Shown here: piece after piece, positions 1 to 10,200 of the stretch
Numbering within the stretch: the stretch's first letter is position 1
How the letters are laid out: each line of letters opens with the position of its first letter
From: Rhizobiaceae bacterium
GTDB lineage: Bacteria > Pseudomonadota > Alphaproteobacteria > Rhizobiales > Rhizobiaceae
Assembly: GCA_017644105.1 (NCBI GenBank)
Contig: JAEPMD010000024.1
Coordinates: forward strand, 1 to 57,743
Length of the DNA stretch: 57,743 nucleotides
Direction: 5' to 3'
Position numbers and translations under genes: made by a program
Notes under the pieces: generated by a model
The model's database searches: none
Seen by the model: the letters and a program-made list of their open reading frames with translations, nothing else
What the model was told of the DNA's origin: nothing

Positions 1-2
1 TA

Positions 3-617
3 ACCCAAGCATTGGGTCTGCCAACCAATATTTTGTGGGCGCTTGAACTCACGACCGTACTCTTTGCCTGGTTAGTGATTTTAGGGATTAGTTATTGCGT
101 GAAAACGGTGTCGCATCTTGGTGTAGATGCCATTCTAAGTCTTGTGTCTAAGCCAATAAAACGAGGTCTGGGCATGATCGCGGTAAGTTGCTGCATCATA
201 TATGCATTCTTGCTTTTAAAAGGCGGTTGGGATTTCTGGGCAAATTTTGCCAATCTCCCGCAAACAACGGGTCGTTTCTTCCCGACAGGCTTTGAAGCTG
301 AATTTTTAGGCAAAGGCTGGTTTGAAACCAACGATATTGAAATGCCAAACATTCTTCGCTTTTTAGAGGATTGGTTCAATGAAGGTGATGAATACGAAAA
401 ATTGCCACGCCTTGTGCCCTATATGGTTCTACCCATTGGCTTTGGCCTTCTACTCTATCGTTTTTGCCAAATGGGATTTCTCGTCGTTACCGGGGTTATT
501 GATATGATCATTGTCAGCCACGAAGCAGAAGACGCCGTTGAAGACGCCGCTGCAGAAGTTGCGGCCGCAGAAGACGCACTTAATCAATCAAACTCATCCA
601 ATCAGGGAAAGATGTAA
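3..617 (+). CDS. TRAP transporter small permease (DctQ-type), 5'-truncated by the window edge
   Basis: This is the small membrane subunit of a tripartite ATP-independent periplasmic (TRAP) transporter, which imports organic acids or similar solutes using an ion gradient. The frame is open from the first base, so the TTG at 12 is probably internal and the true start lies upstream; about 205 codons are visible. Hydrophobic segments lie near residues 10-30, 55-75 and 135-165, separated by a hydrophilic loop, and the C-terminal tail is Ala/Glu-rich. The large permease starts 3 bases after the stop, which is the normal TRAP operon order. The substrate is unknown because the binding-protein gene is outside the window. 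The family call rests mainly on this context and membrane pattern. Confidence 0.85.
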   Translation, partial: TQALGLPTNILWALELTTVLFAWLVILGISYCVKTVSHLGVDAILSLVSKPIKRGLGMIAVSCCIIYAFLLLKGGWDFWANFANLPQTTGRFFPTGFEAEFLGKGWFETNDIEMPNILRFLEDWFNEGDEYEKLPRLVPYMVLPIGFGLLLYRFCQMGFLVVTGVIDMIIVSHEAEDAVEDAAAEVAAAEDALNQSNSSNQGKM

Positions 618-620
618 ATC

Positions 621-1994
621 ATGGAAGTCGCTCTCTTATTCGCAGCCATCATTACGCTTTTATTGATGGGTGTACCAATCGCGGTCGCGCTTGGTCTCAG
701 TTCAATCAGTTTCTTGCTGCTCGCATCTGACAGCTCGCTCGCATCCATTGCGCAAACCTTTTATGAAGCAATGGCAGGTCACTACACGCTTTTGGCCATT
801 CCGTTCTTCATTTTGGCATCAAGCTTTATGTCAACGGGCGGTGTTGCCAAGCGGATTATCCGCTTTTCAATTGCCTGTGTGGGGCACCTTCCCGGTGGTT
901 TGGCAATTGCCGGTGTGTTTGCCTGCATGTTGTTTGCTGCTCTTTCTGGCTCATCTCCAGCCACAGTGGTTGCCATCGGTACCATTGTCATCGCAGGCAT
1001 GCGTCAGGTCGGTTACACGAAAGAATTTGCCGCTGGCGTTATTTGTAACGCGGGTACTCTAGGTATTTTGATACCTCCATCTATCGTGATGGTGGTTTAT
1101 GCATCCGCAACTGATGTGTCGGTCGGCCGCATGTTCCTAGCTGGTGTTATTCCAGGACTTCTTGCAGGCTTTATGCTCATGGTCGGTATTTATATCACTG
1201 CAAGAGTGAAAAACCTTCCAAAAGGTGACTGGCGTGGTTGGGGCGAAGTCTTTGAATCTGGTCGCGAAGCCGGCTGGGGACTTTTCCTGATTGTTATCAT
1301 TTTGGGCGGTATTTATGGCGGTATCTTCACCCCGACAGAAGCTGCAGCGGTCGCTTCCGTCTATGCTTTCTTCATCGCATGTTTTGTGTATCGAGATATG
1401 GGTCCATTAAGTGGTGACAAAGATACTCGTCCAAAGCTTCGTCAAAAACCTTTGGCAATTATCACAGCATTTTTTCATGAAGACACAAGAAAAACGCTGT
1501 TTGAGGCCGGTAAGCTTACAATTACGTTGATGTTTATCATCGCCAATGCCTTGATCCTCAAGCATGTTTTGACCGACGAACAAGTGCCGCAACACATTGC
1601 AGGTGCAATGCTGGCTGCTGGTCTTGAATGGTGGGTATTCCTGATCGTGGTCAATATCATTCTACTTATTGGCGGCCAGTTCATGGAGCCATCAGGTTTG
1701 ATCGTGATTGTAGCACCTCTTGTGTTCCCAATTGCCATTGAACTGGGCATCGATCCAATTCATCTTGGTATTATCATGGTCGTCAACATGGAAATTGGCA
1801 TGATTACACCTCCCGTTGGGCTCAATCTCTTTGTAACATCTGGTGTTGCCGGCATGCCGATGTGGGACGTTGTAAAAGCTGCTCTGCCGTGGCTTGGGAT
1901 CCTATTCTTCTTCCTCATCATCGTCACATATATACCGCAGATCTCTACAACGCTTCCCACATACTTTATGGGACCAGAGATCGTGACGAATTAG
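621..1994 (+). CDS. dctM: TRAP transporter large permease (DctM-type)
   Basis: This is the large membrane subunit (457 aa, about 12 predicted membrane segments) that forms the translocation path of a TRAP importer. It shows two family repeats: GILIPPSIVMVVYA followed by GRMFLAGVIPGLL near residues 145-185, and the matching GMITPPVGLNLFVTSG near residues 390-410. A hydrophilic stretch around residues 255-295 separates the two halves. GGGAAAG about 11 bases upstream serves as ribosome binding site. The stop is followed by a strong terminator, so this is the last gene of the operon. Confidence 0.95.
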   Translation: MEVALLFAAIITLLLMGVPIAVALGLSSISFLLLASDSSLASIAQTFYEAMAGHYTLLAIPFFILASSFMSTGGVAKRIIRFSIACVGHLPGGLAIAGVFACMLFAALSGSSPATVVAIGTIVIAGMRQVGYTKEFAAGVICNAGTLGILIPPSIVMVVYASATDVSVGRMFLAGVIPGLLAGFMLMVGIYITARVKNLPKGDWRGWGEVFESGREAGWGLFLIVIILGGIYGGIFTPTEAAAVASVYAFFIACFVYRDMGPLSGDKDTRPKLRQKPLAIITAFFHEDTRKTLFEAGKLTITLMFIIANALILKHVLTDEQVPQHIAGAMLAAGLEWWVFLIVVNIILLIGGQFMEPSGLIVIVAPLVFPIAIELGIDPIHLGIIMVVNMEIGMITPPVGLNLFVTSGVAGMPMWDVVKAALPWLGILFFFLIIVTYIPQISTTLPTYFMGPEIVTN

Positions 1995-2025
1995 CCAGGA
2001 TAATTTTGAAGCTGAAAACAAAAAG

Positions 2026-2055
2026 ACCCGGGAAACACTTTCCCGGGTTTTTATT
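2026..2055 (+). terminator. Rho-independent terminator after the TRAP operon
   Basis: A perfect 10-bp stem, ACCCGGGAAA (2026-2035) with TTTCCCGGGT (2039-2048), closes a 3-nt loop and is followed by a T-rich tract. It lies 30 bases after dctM. An A-run on the left side means it may also end the leftward HlyD-PrtD transcript, whose last stop is at 2077. Confidence 0.93.
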
Positions 2056-2076
2056 CTGATCATAGACAGCTAAACC

Positions 2077-3369
2077 TTATCGCTCTCTCATTGCGTGAGA
2101 AATTTGATCCCGGATTGGTTTAAGCAAATAAGACATGACCGTTCGTTCATCTGTTTGAATGAAGGTTTCAACGGGCATGCCTGGGACGAGCGATTTGCCT
2201 TCTAGTTTATTTAATTCCGCCTCGGGGATTTTTAAACGCACCTTGTAATATTGAACGCCCGTTGCTTCATCTCGCAATAAATCAGCTGATATTGTTTCGA
2301 CCTTAGCGCTGAGTTCAGGTGTCGTCCGCTGATCAAAACTGGGCAAACGGATGCGTGCACTTTGTTCAGGTGAAATCTGATCAATATTGATCGGTTGAAC
2401 CTGCGCTTCCACGACCAATAAATCATCTTTTGGCACAATGGACATTGCTACGTCGCGTGGGCCCAGAACGCCGCCAATCGTTGTCACAGCCAAATTATGA
2501 ACAAAGCCATCAAGTGGCGCGATGATGTCAACACGTCGTAACTGATCCTCAGCGGCGATCTTTTGCTCTTCGAGATTGCCAATTTGCCCACGTACATCTT
2601 GTATTTCTTGCAATACACTTGCTAAAAATTCTTCATCCAGCTGCAGTATTTGAATGTTGCGTTCGCTAATAGCTTCTTTGGTTTGTGCAATTTCAGAGGT
2701 AAATCCGCCAATCTCACCTTTTAGTTTCACAATATCTCGATTGAGCAAAGTCACGCGACTTGCGGAGACGAGTTGTTGATCCAATAGATCATCCAAATTG
2801 GACAACTCATCCTCAACAATCTTGCTCTCTGCTATTTTAGCTTGTCTTTGGGCTTCTAAACCGGAAATCTTGCTTTCAAATTGAATAATCTGCTCTCGCA
2901 ATTGCTGGCGCTTGCCATTTAGACTGTTCTTGCGAGCATTAAAAAGTTTTACCTGACTGTCGCGCACATCAGACTGCTCGTTTTCATCAAAATCATTTGG
3001 GGTGAAGACGACTTGATCCGCACCGCCCTGCTCTGCGATCAAACGCGCTTCTTGCGCATACAAATTGATCAACTGTTTTATGACGACAGACAAATTTGCG
3101 GCGGTGATCGTGTCATCTAACCGAATGAGAAGATCACCTGCGCTAATCACATCACCGTTTTTCACAAAGATAGATTGAACAATACCACCTTCTTGGTGCT
3201 GGACTTGCCGCGTATTTGTCTCAACCACTACATTTCCAGACGCAACGACTGCACCGCTGATTTCGGTTAATATGGCCCAAGACCCAATTCCGCCGACCAA
3301 AAGACCAACTACGCCGGAACACACAAGCATGTGTTTGCGTAAACTGGATTTTATTGCCGTTGACGTCAT
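2077..3369 (-). CDS. HlyD/PrtE-family membrane fusion protein of a type I secretion system
   Basis: This is the periplasmic adaptor that links an inner-membrane ABC exporter to a TolC-like outer-membrane channel. The 430-aa protein has a short cytosolic N-terminus and one membrane segment (about residues 15-36). A lipoyl-like half (EGGIVQSIFVKNGDVISAGD) follows, then a long Gln/Glu/Lys-rich coiled coil at about 85-285, and the second lipoyl/beta-barrel half begins at VDIIAPLDGFVHNLAV. Its start overlaps the stop of the ABC exporter gene by 4 bases (ATGA), implying translational coupling. No secreted RTX-type substrate and no outer-membrane component is visible nearby. Confidence 0.92.
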   Translation of the reverse strand: MTSTAIKSSLRKHMLVCSGVVGLLVGGIGSWAILTEISGAVVASGNVVVETNTRQVQHQEGGIVQSIFVKNGDVISAGDLLIRLDDTITAANLSVVIKQLINLYAQEARLIAEQGGADQVVFTPNDFDENEQSDVRDSQVKLFNARKNSLNGKRQQLREQIIQFESKISGLEAQRQAKIAESKIVEDELSNLDDLLDQQLVSASRVTLLNRDIVKLKGEIGGFTSEIAQTKEAISERNIQILQLDEEFLASVLQEIQDVRGQIGNLEEQKIAAEDQLRRVDIIAPLDGFVHNLAVTTIGGVLGPRDVAMSIVPKDDLLVVEAQVQPINIDQISPEQSARIRLPSFDQRTTPELSAKVETISADLLRDEATGVQYYKVRLKIPEAELNKLEGKSLVPGMPVETFIQTDERTVMSYLLKPIRDQISHAMRER

Positions 3370-5071
3370 CCTTGTGCACCTTTTGGATTTGGCACCGGTG
3401 CGACGACTTTTGCCATCACATCAGCTTTGGGGCCAAAGGCCTTAACCGTTCCTTTATCAATCATTAGAATTTTATCCACGGCAGCAATGGCACTTGGTCT
3501 ATGCGCAATAACAACGACAATTGAACCGCTTTCGCGCAATCTAACAATTGCATTTGTCAAAGCCTGTTCACCATCTGAATCAAGATTAGAGTTGGGTTCA
3601 TCCAATACAACCAAGAAAGGCTTGCCGTATATGGCTCTCGCCAGTGCAATGCGTTGTTGCTGGCCTGCTGACATGGCAAAGCCCGATTTTCCAATAACCG
3701 TATTATATCCATCAGGTAACGCGGTAATAAGATCATGGACATTTGCTAAAGTCGCCGCTTCACGAATTTTGTTCGCATCTGGCTCTAAAGAAAAACGGGA
3801 AATATTTTCCGACACCGTACCGTCGAATAATTGGATATCCTGCGGAAGATATCCAATTATCTCCCCCCAGCGTGACATGGGCCATTGATCCAATTTTGCA
3901 CCATCAAATCTTACAGTTCCCCGCGCCGTTGCCGTCGCACCAACCAAAGCCCTTGCCAGTGTTGATTTTCCGCAGCCAGAGGGACCAATAATTCCTAATC
4001 CATCACCGGCAGATAATTCAAAATTGACATTTTGTACCACGATCTTTTTAAGACCGGCAGGTCCGCAAGACAGGTTATTAATTGCCAATTTTCTTTCTGG
4101 GATGGGCAAATCCATGACATCTTCATTTAACTCGCGCATGGCTAAGAGTTCATCTAACCGTTTGCGAGACTGTCGTGCACTTACAAATAGCGGCCATTGT
4201 CCAATGGCTTGCTCAACCGGTGCAAAAGCGCGTGTTGTCATAATCGATGCAGCGATCATAATGCCTGGAGATATTTCCTGCAGAATTGCATAATATGCGC
4301 CGATGCCAAGCATTGCGGACTGCAATATCATGCGAATGGTTTTCACGATAGAGCCGAAATTTGTTCCACTATCTGATGAATTTTGTGACGCATCTAAGAA
4401 AGCATTGTTCTTGTCTTCCCACCTCGCCTTAAGCGCCGCCATCATACCCATGGCTTGGATCGCTTCAGCATTTGATCGTCCATGCTCAGTTATGCGCTGA
4501 CGCTCCGACGACGCCACGGCCAATTCCTCAGCCGGTTTTTTAGAGACATATTCTTTGACCAAAATCAAAACAATAATGATGATCACACCAGCAAGTGCGA
4601 GAGTGCCTAAAGTTGGATGAAATAAATAAACAATTCCGAGATAGATTGGTAACCAGGGAATATCGAACATCGCTGACGGACCGGGGCCTGACATGAAATT
4701 ACGGATTGTATCGAGATCATTTACAGGACGAATTTTTGAAGCTTCCGGCCCCATTACCAATGGTAAAACTGTTGATAAATCAAAGACAGAAGCCGTTAAT
4801 TTGGAATCAAACCACGCGCCATGCGCGCGAGAATACGCTGCCTAAAGCCGTCTAAAATTCCGTAAAATGCGAACATGCCAAAAGCAAAAGCCGAGATGAC
4901 CATAAGCGTTGGCACTGAGCCACTGGCCAAAACTCGATCATAGATCTGCAACATATATAACGGCCCTGTTAACATGAGCAGGTTTATCACAAGACTTAGC
5001 AGACCAACGCCAATATAGATTGGTGTGAGTGATCTGAAGCTTTTTTGAATTAGAGATTGTGACTTAACCAT
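3366..5071 (-). pseudogene. PrtD-type type I secretion ABC permease/ATPase, interrupted by a frameshift
   Basis: This is a fused permease-ATPase exporter of the PrtD/AprD family, read in two frames. The first 91 codons (5071 down to 4796) give the N-terminal membrane region, with LTGPLYMLQIYDRVLASGSV typical of the family, and stop at GLIPN. The other frame is open from about 4807 and continues the homology (DSKLTASVFDLSTVLPL, then NDLDTIRNFMSGPGPSAMFD). It carries Walker A GPSGCGKST, the signature SAGQQQR and Walker B VVLDEP. One missing base, probably in the T-run of GGTTTGATT (minus strand, near 4805-4812), restores a single product of about 565 aa, the usual family length. It is either a true inactivation or a homopolymer error. 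Confidence 0.88.
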
Positions 5072-5211
5072 ATATTGCCGTTTCTAGCGCCCCATTTTTA
5101 CCGTTTCAAATTATACCACGCACTTACTTCAAGGTGTAAAGCTTGCACGCGAATAATAGTTAAGATCTTGTAACAAAATTCAGTACTCTTCAATCTAAAT
5201 CAAGATCAAGT

Positions 5212-6465
5212 TTATTCGCGTTCGCGTAACACGGCCTCTCGATAGTCAGAAATTGATTTTGCCAATAATTTTGTGGTTTTTTTACGCCATTGCGGATCAG
5301 TTAAAAGTTTTTCATCGGTTAAATTTGATAAAAAACCCAATTCAATCAAAACAGACGGAACGTCAGGCGCAAGCAACACACGAAATCCTGCTCTTCGATG
5401 TGGATTATTTAACAGTTTTATTTGTCCCTTAAAGTCATCAACAATCCGATCCGCCATAACATCCGAAAAGCCTTGCGTCTCCCGGCGCGCTAAATCGACG
5501 AGAATTCCGGTCACATCATCAGGCGCGTTTTCTATGTGAAGCCCAGCCAAAACATCAGTAAGGTTCTCAGAATCTGCCAAATTTGATGCAAACTCATCAG
5601 ATGCTTCGCGAGAAAGCGTATAAATCGAAGCGCCACGCAAAGTTCTTTGGCGAATGGAATCAGCATGGATGGATATTAATAAATCAGCTTCAGCATCACG
5701 GGCGATCTGTACGCGTGCAGAGAGTGACATGAATTGATCACTATCGCGCGTTAACAAGAGCTCTACATCATTAATATCCTTCAAAGCCTGTTGAAGTTCT
5801 TTAACAAAATCCAGTGTAATGTCTTTTTCAATAGCGCCATTGCGTCCTTCTGCCCCGCCATCTATGCCACCATGTCCAGCATCAAGCACCAACACAAATT
5901 GGTCGGATTCTTTGGTCTCTGTGAGCCGTATCCGATTGCCTTTGACAACAGCCTTTTTGTTAATTGGTTGGGCATCTACAATTTCCCAGGCTTGTTCCTG
6001 CAAAACAGCATTAAATTCATTCTGATCCGCAATGCTAATATCCATAACCAAGCGATATGTCTCACCTTCTAGGACTTGCAACTGCTGATCTTCCAGAACC
6101 GCTGGCTGTTTTAGCGAAAAGATAATGCGTGATTTGTCTTTGGCCATGATGCCATAACGGATATCAGATAATATGCCCCGCGAGGTAAGCTGATCATCTC
6201 CCAATGCAATTTTTGTATCGTCCAGATCGACAATTATCCGATTGGGTTTTGCAAGATAACGAATTTTAAATTGGGGTTCACGGTTAAAATCTACGACGAT
6301 ACGGGCCCGTTCATTGTCGCCTACAACACGGGCGCTATAGGCGATGTTGGTTTCCTCATTCGCTATAGCGATTGAATTGACAGTAATTACAAAGGCAAAG
6401 GAAAACATAATACTTATCAGCCTTAACAGGCAACAAAGTGTATATTTTCTCCAATTTACTTGCAC
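5212..6465 (-). CDS. amiC: N-acetylmuramoyl-L-alanine amidase with AMIN domain (AmiC type)
   Basis: This periplasmic zinc amidase cleaves the stem peptide from N-acetylmuramic acid and splits septal peptidoglycan during cell separation. The 417-aa protein has a signal-peptide-like N-terminus (to about residue 36). An AMIN domain follows at about 45-140; in known amidases it targets the septum. The Amidase_3 catalytic domain occupies about 190-410. Zinc and catalytic residues are recognisable in VLDAGHGGIDGG (His), GAIEKD (Glu), ISIHADS (His) and VLIELGFLSN (Glu). In many alphaproteobacteria amiC lies beside rne; here the two are divergent, separated by about 780 bases. Confidence 0.95.
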   Translation of the reverse strand: MQVNWRKYTLCCLLRLISIMFSFAFVITVNSIAIANEETNIAYSARVVGDNERARIVVDFNREPQFKIRYLAKPNRIIVDLDDTKIALGDDQLTSRGILSDIRYGIMAKDKSRIIFSLKQPAVLEDQQLQVLEGETYRLVMDISIADQNEFNAVLQEQAWEIVDAQPINKKAVVKGNRIRLTETKESDQFVLVLDAGHGGIDGGAEGRNGAIEKDITLDFVKELQQALKDINDVELLLTRDSDQFMSLSARVQIARDAEADLLISIHADSIRQRTLRGASIYTLSREASDEFASNLADSENLTDVLAGLHIENAPDDVTGILVDLARRETQGFSDVMADRIVDDFKGQIKLLNNPHRRAGFRVLLAPDVPSVLIELGFLSNLTDEKLLTDPQWRKKTTKLLAKSISDYREAVLRERE

Positions 6466-7243
6466 GCTGTAACTTTCATAAATCTATAAGAATCATAAGA
6501 TCAATTCATATTCTAACCGTTTATTGAGATAAAGGCGGCAATTGCAAGGCGACAATTCGTATTCAGCACCTTGTTATTACTGAAAATCAATCTAAATCAG
6601 ATAAATCGCAGCGCTAGTTTTACAAACCATGGTGCCAATCAAGGTTTAGACTTGCAACATTGCAATCTTAGGATTACAACGGGCACAGGTGGAACTCTGA
6701 TGGGGTAGAATCAACAAATTATTGCAAATCGCCTGAAATGCAGGCATGTGATAAATGTGATTCACCCGACGTCTAAAACGAGTAAAACCCTGATGCATTT
6801 GACTAATTTCTGCTTTACCGCGAAAAAACTGACACATGTTGAGATGAAACGAGAGAGAATTCGGTTCGCGCCAAATTGGGTGCTGAACCGCTTAAATATC
6901 GGCGAATATGCGCCGTTTTAATAAGGTGATTTAGATCACCGGCCTTTAAGAGGCCAAGTCATCGGCTTTGTTTTGCGATGCAATTTAGTATCTGCACCAA
7001 AGCTTATTAGAGTATAAATGCGGGCGTTAAACCTTAAATGTTAATGATGCAAACACCAGCAAGCGCAAAGCGGAATGTGACGAGACAGTTCACTCCATTC
7101 GCAGCTGCACGTGCATTGACAGGCAAATTCCCAAGCCCGCGTTCAACATCCGATACAAGATCTCCCACGCATTGCACACATGAGGCGAAAGCGCCTCCTG
7201 GTAATATTGCGCGGACACTTTGTGTCGAGGAGCAAACAATTCA
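6466..7243 (+). promoter_or_regulatory. amiC-rne divergent intergenic region with structured rne leader
   Basis: This 778-base stretch holds no convincing gene. Its right half is rich in short perfect hairpins on the rne side: GGCG/CGCC at 6901-6914, GGTGAT/ATCACC at 6925-6940, GGCCT/AGGCC at 6941-6955 and GAGGCG/CGCCTC at 7182-7197. The last lies about 46 bases before the rne start. In Escherichia coli RNase E represses its own synthesis by cutting a structured leader, so an analogous autoregulatory UTR is a reasonable inference here. The left half (6466-6900) should carry the amiC promoter, but no clear boxes stand out. Confidence 0.55.
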
Positions 7244-10200
7244 ATGGCAGACAAAATGCTTATTGACGCGTCTCACGAAGAAGAGACACGCGTCGTCGTC
7301 GTACGTGGAAACCGGATAGAGGAATTTGATTTTGAATCGCAGCATAAAAAACAGCTGCGCGGAAACATCTATTTAGCCAAAGTCACACGAGTTGAACCCT
7401 CGTTGCAGGCCGCCTTTGTTGATTATGGTGGGAACCGCCACGGCTTCCTCGCCTTTTCTGAAATACACCCGGACTATTACCAAATCCCATTGGCGGATCG
7501 TCAGGCTTTATTGGAAGCTGAAGCCGCAGAAGCTGCAGCGGCTGATAATGACGAAGATACGACTGAAACATCACCGTCAGACGTCGAAGCAAAAACCGAA
7601 ATTGCAGATGAGGACAAAGCGCCTGAAGATACGGTCGCTGCAGATGCTGAGACCGAAGAAAAACCAAAACCCAAAAAACGCCGTACACGCCGCAAGAAGG
7701 CGGAACCCGTTGCAGAAGCTGAGTCAGGCAAAGAGACCTCAGGCGAGGATGTAGATACGGCTGCTCAAGCAGCAATTGAATCTCCAAGTGAACCGGCTGA
7801 GACTGAATCTGGCCCCTCAGAAGCAACTGAGAATGCTGACCCCGAAGCCGAACAATCATCAACTGACGACGTAAAGCCAGACGACAAGCCGGATACAATG
7901 GCTGCGATGGTGGAAACAGACGACGAAATCTCAGAACCTGCCCCGGAACCATCTGATGAGGAACCAACAGCATCAAATGGTGAAGAAAAGCAAAAAGATA
8001 CGGCAACTGCATCAACAACAGATTCAGAAGTAGAAGCAACAGCATCAGAAGAAACAGAAACTACGGCAGAAGCCACATCAGACGAAACACAGGAAAGCGT
8101 GAATTCGGATGAAACTTCAGAAGAAGCGGAAGAAAAGCCGAAAAAACGCCGTAGATCTCGCTCACGCAAAGCCAAAAAAGCTGAACCTGAAGCAATTGAA
8201 GCGGATACTTCCGATGCTGATGATGAAGACGATGGCAATGTTGAAAACATCGGCTCAGATGATGCACTTGAAGAAGTGCCCGTTGCACCGCGCAAAACAC
8301 GCAAGCAATATCGCATTCAGGAAGTTATCAAACGCCGTCAGATCTTACTGGTGCAGATCGTTAAAGAAGAACGTGGTAATAAAGGCGCTGCGCTGACCAC
8401 TTATATGTCCCTTGCGGGCAGATATTCTGTTTTGATGCCAAATACAGCGCGTGGTGGCGGAATCTCACGCAAAATCACCAATGTGCAGGATCGTAAGCGT
8501 CTCAAAGAAGTTGCGCGCGAGTTGGAAGTGCCGCAAGGCATGGGCGTTATTCTGCGGACCGCAGGTGCAAGCCGGACAAAGACTGAAATTCGTCGTGATT
8601 TCGAGTATCTCATGCGCTTATGGGAAAATGTGCGCAATCTCACGCTCAATTCCACAGCACCTTGCCTGGTTTACGAAGAAGGTAGCCTGATCAAGCGTTC
8701 TGTACGCGATCTTTACAACAAAGACATTGGCGAAGTTATTGTGTCGGGCGAAGAAGGCTATCGTGAAGCCAAAGACTTCATGAAAATGCTAATGCCAAGC
8801 CATGCGAAAGTAGTGCAGCCTTACCGTGGAACGCGTCCAATTTTCGTCAATAACGGTATTGAAGCCCAACTTGACCAGATGATGTCACCTCAAGTGACAC
8901 TTAAATCTGGTGGCTATCTCATCATCAATCAAACCGAAGCTTTGGTGGCCGTTGATGTTAACTCCGGTCGCTCGACGCGTGAAAGCTCGATTGAAGACAC
9001 AGCACTTGCAACCAACTTGGAAGCAGCTGAAGAAGTCTCTCGTCAGTTAAGATTGCGCGATTTGGCTGGTCTGGTTGTGATTGACTTCATTGATATGGAA
9101 GAAAAACGCAATAATCGTGCGGTTGAAAAGCGTCTGAAAGACTGCCTAAAACACGATAGAGCGCGCATTCAAGTTGGGCGTATTTCACATTTCGGCCTGT
9201 TGGAAATGTCGCGTCAACGCATTCGCGCCAGTGTACTTGAGAGCACCACCGCCGTATGCCCTCATTGTGAAGGCCGTGGGCATGTTCGTTCAGATTCATC
9301 CCTCGCCCTGCATGTTTTGCGTGGTATTGAAGAGCAATTGCTGAAAGCGCCGCGTAATGATGTAAATGTAAGATCAAGTTCAGATATCGCGCTTTATATC
9401 CTTAATCAAAAACGTGATACACTGACAGAGCTTGAAGAGCGTTTTGGCGTTACGATTTCATTTAATGTCGATGCAACGATCAGTGGCCAAGATTTCTTTG
9501 TTGAAAAAGGTCCTATCAGCACAAAAACGGCTAAAGTTGATCCGGAACAGTCGGCTGTATCTTCATATGGTGAAGCTGATTCAGAAATGATGGACACATC
9601 GGATGAGGTTAGCCTTGATCACCACAATGCTGACAATGATGATGAAGAGCAGCCACGCAAGAAACGTCGCCGTCGTCGTCGTCGTGGCCGTGGCAATTCG
9701 CAAGATAATCAGAACAATGGATCTGAGAACGAAAATTCTGATCAGGAACAAACAAGTCAAGTTTCTGAAAATGAAGATGCAGATGGCGTTGAAGGCGCAA
9801 ACGAACAGCAACTCTCCGATGACGAAGAAGCGCGTCCGAAAAAGCGTCGTCGTCGCGGCAAACGTGGCGGGCGTAAAAACCGTGAACGCGAAGAAAATGC
9901 GGCAGAAGCTTCGAATAGCGAAGGTGTTTTAGAGACAGTTGGTAGCAATGATACCGACGAGATTGTCACTGAAACGGCGTCTGAAGAGACCCAGTCTCCG
10001 GAACCAGCTGCAGAACCTGAACAAGTTGTTGAGAGTTCAGCCTCAGACGACACGGAAGAAAAACCGAAAAAACCACGTCGTCGCAGAACCAAAAAAACAA
10101 CAAATGATGACGCGATCGAAACGCTTAAGGAAACGGCTCCAGAACCAGATGTTGCATCATCTACTATGGCCGCCGCAGCGACTTCTGACGAAACTCAGGA

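Noticed and set aside
6646-6837. 63-codon leftward ORF in the amiC-rne gap
   Set aside because: No ribosome binding site, no family resemblance, and its composition matches the surrounding non-coding DNA.
7038-7319. 93-codon ORF across the rne start
   Set aside because: It overlaps the conserved N-terminus of RNase E in another frame, lacks a ribosome binding site and shows no recognisable domain.
7383-8316. Long antisense ORFs inside rne (183 and 220 codons)
   Set aside because: They arise from the low-complexity GAA/GCA-rich insertion read backwards; the products are Ser/Ala- or Leu-rich without domain features.
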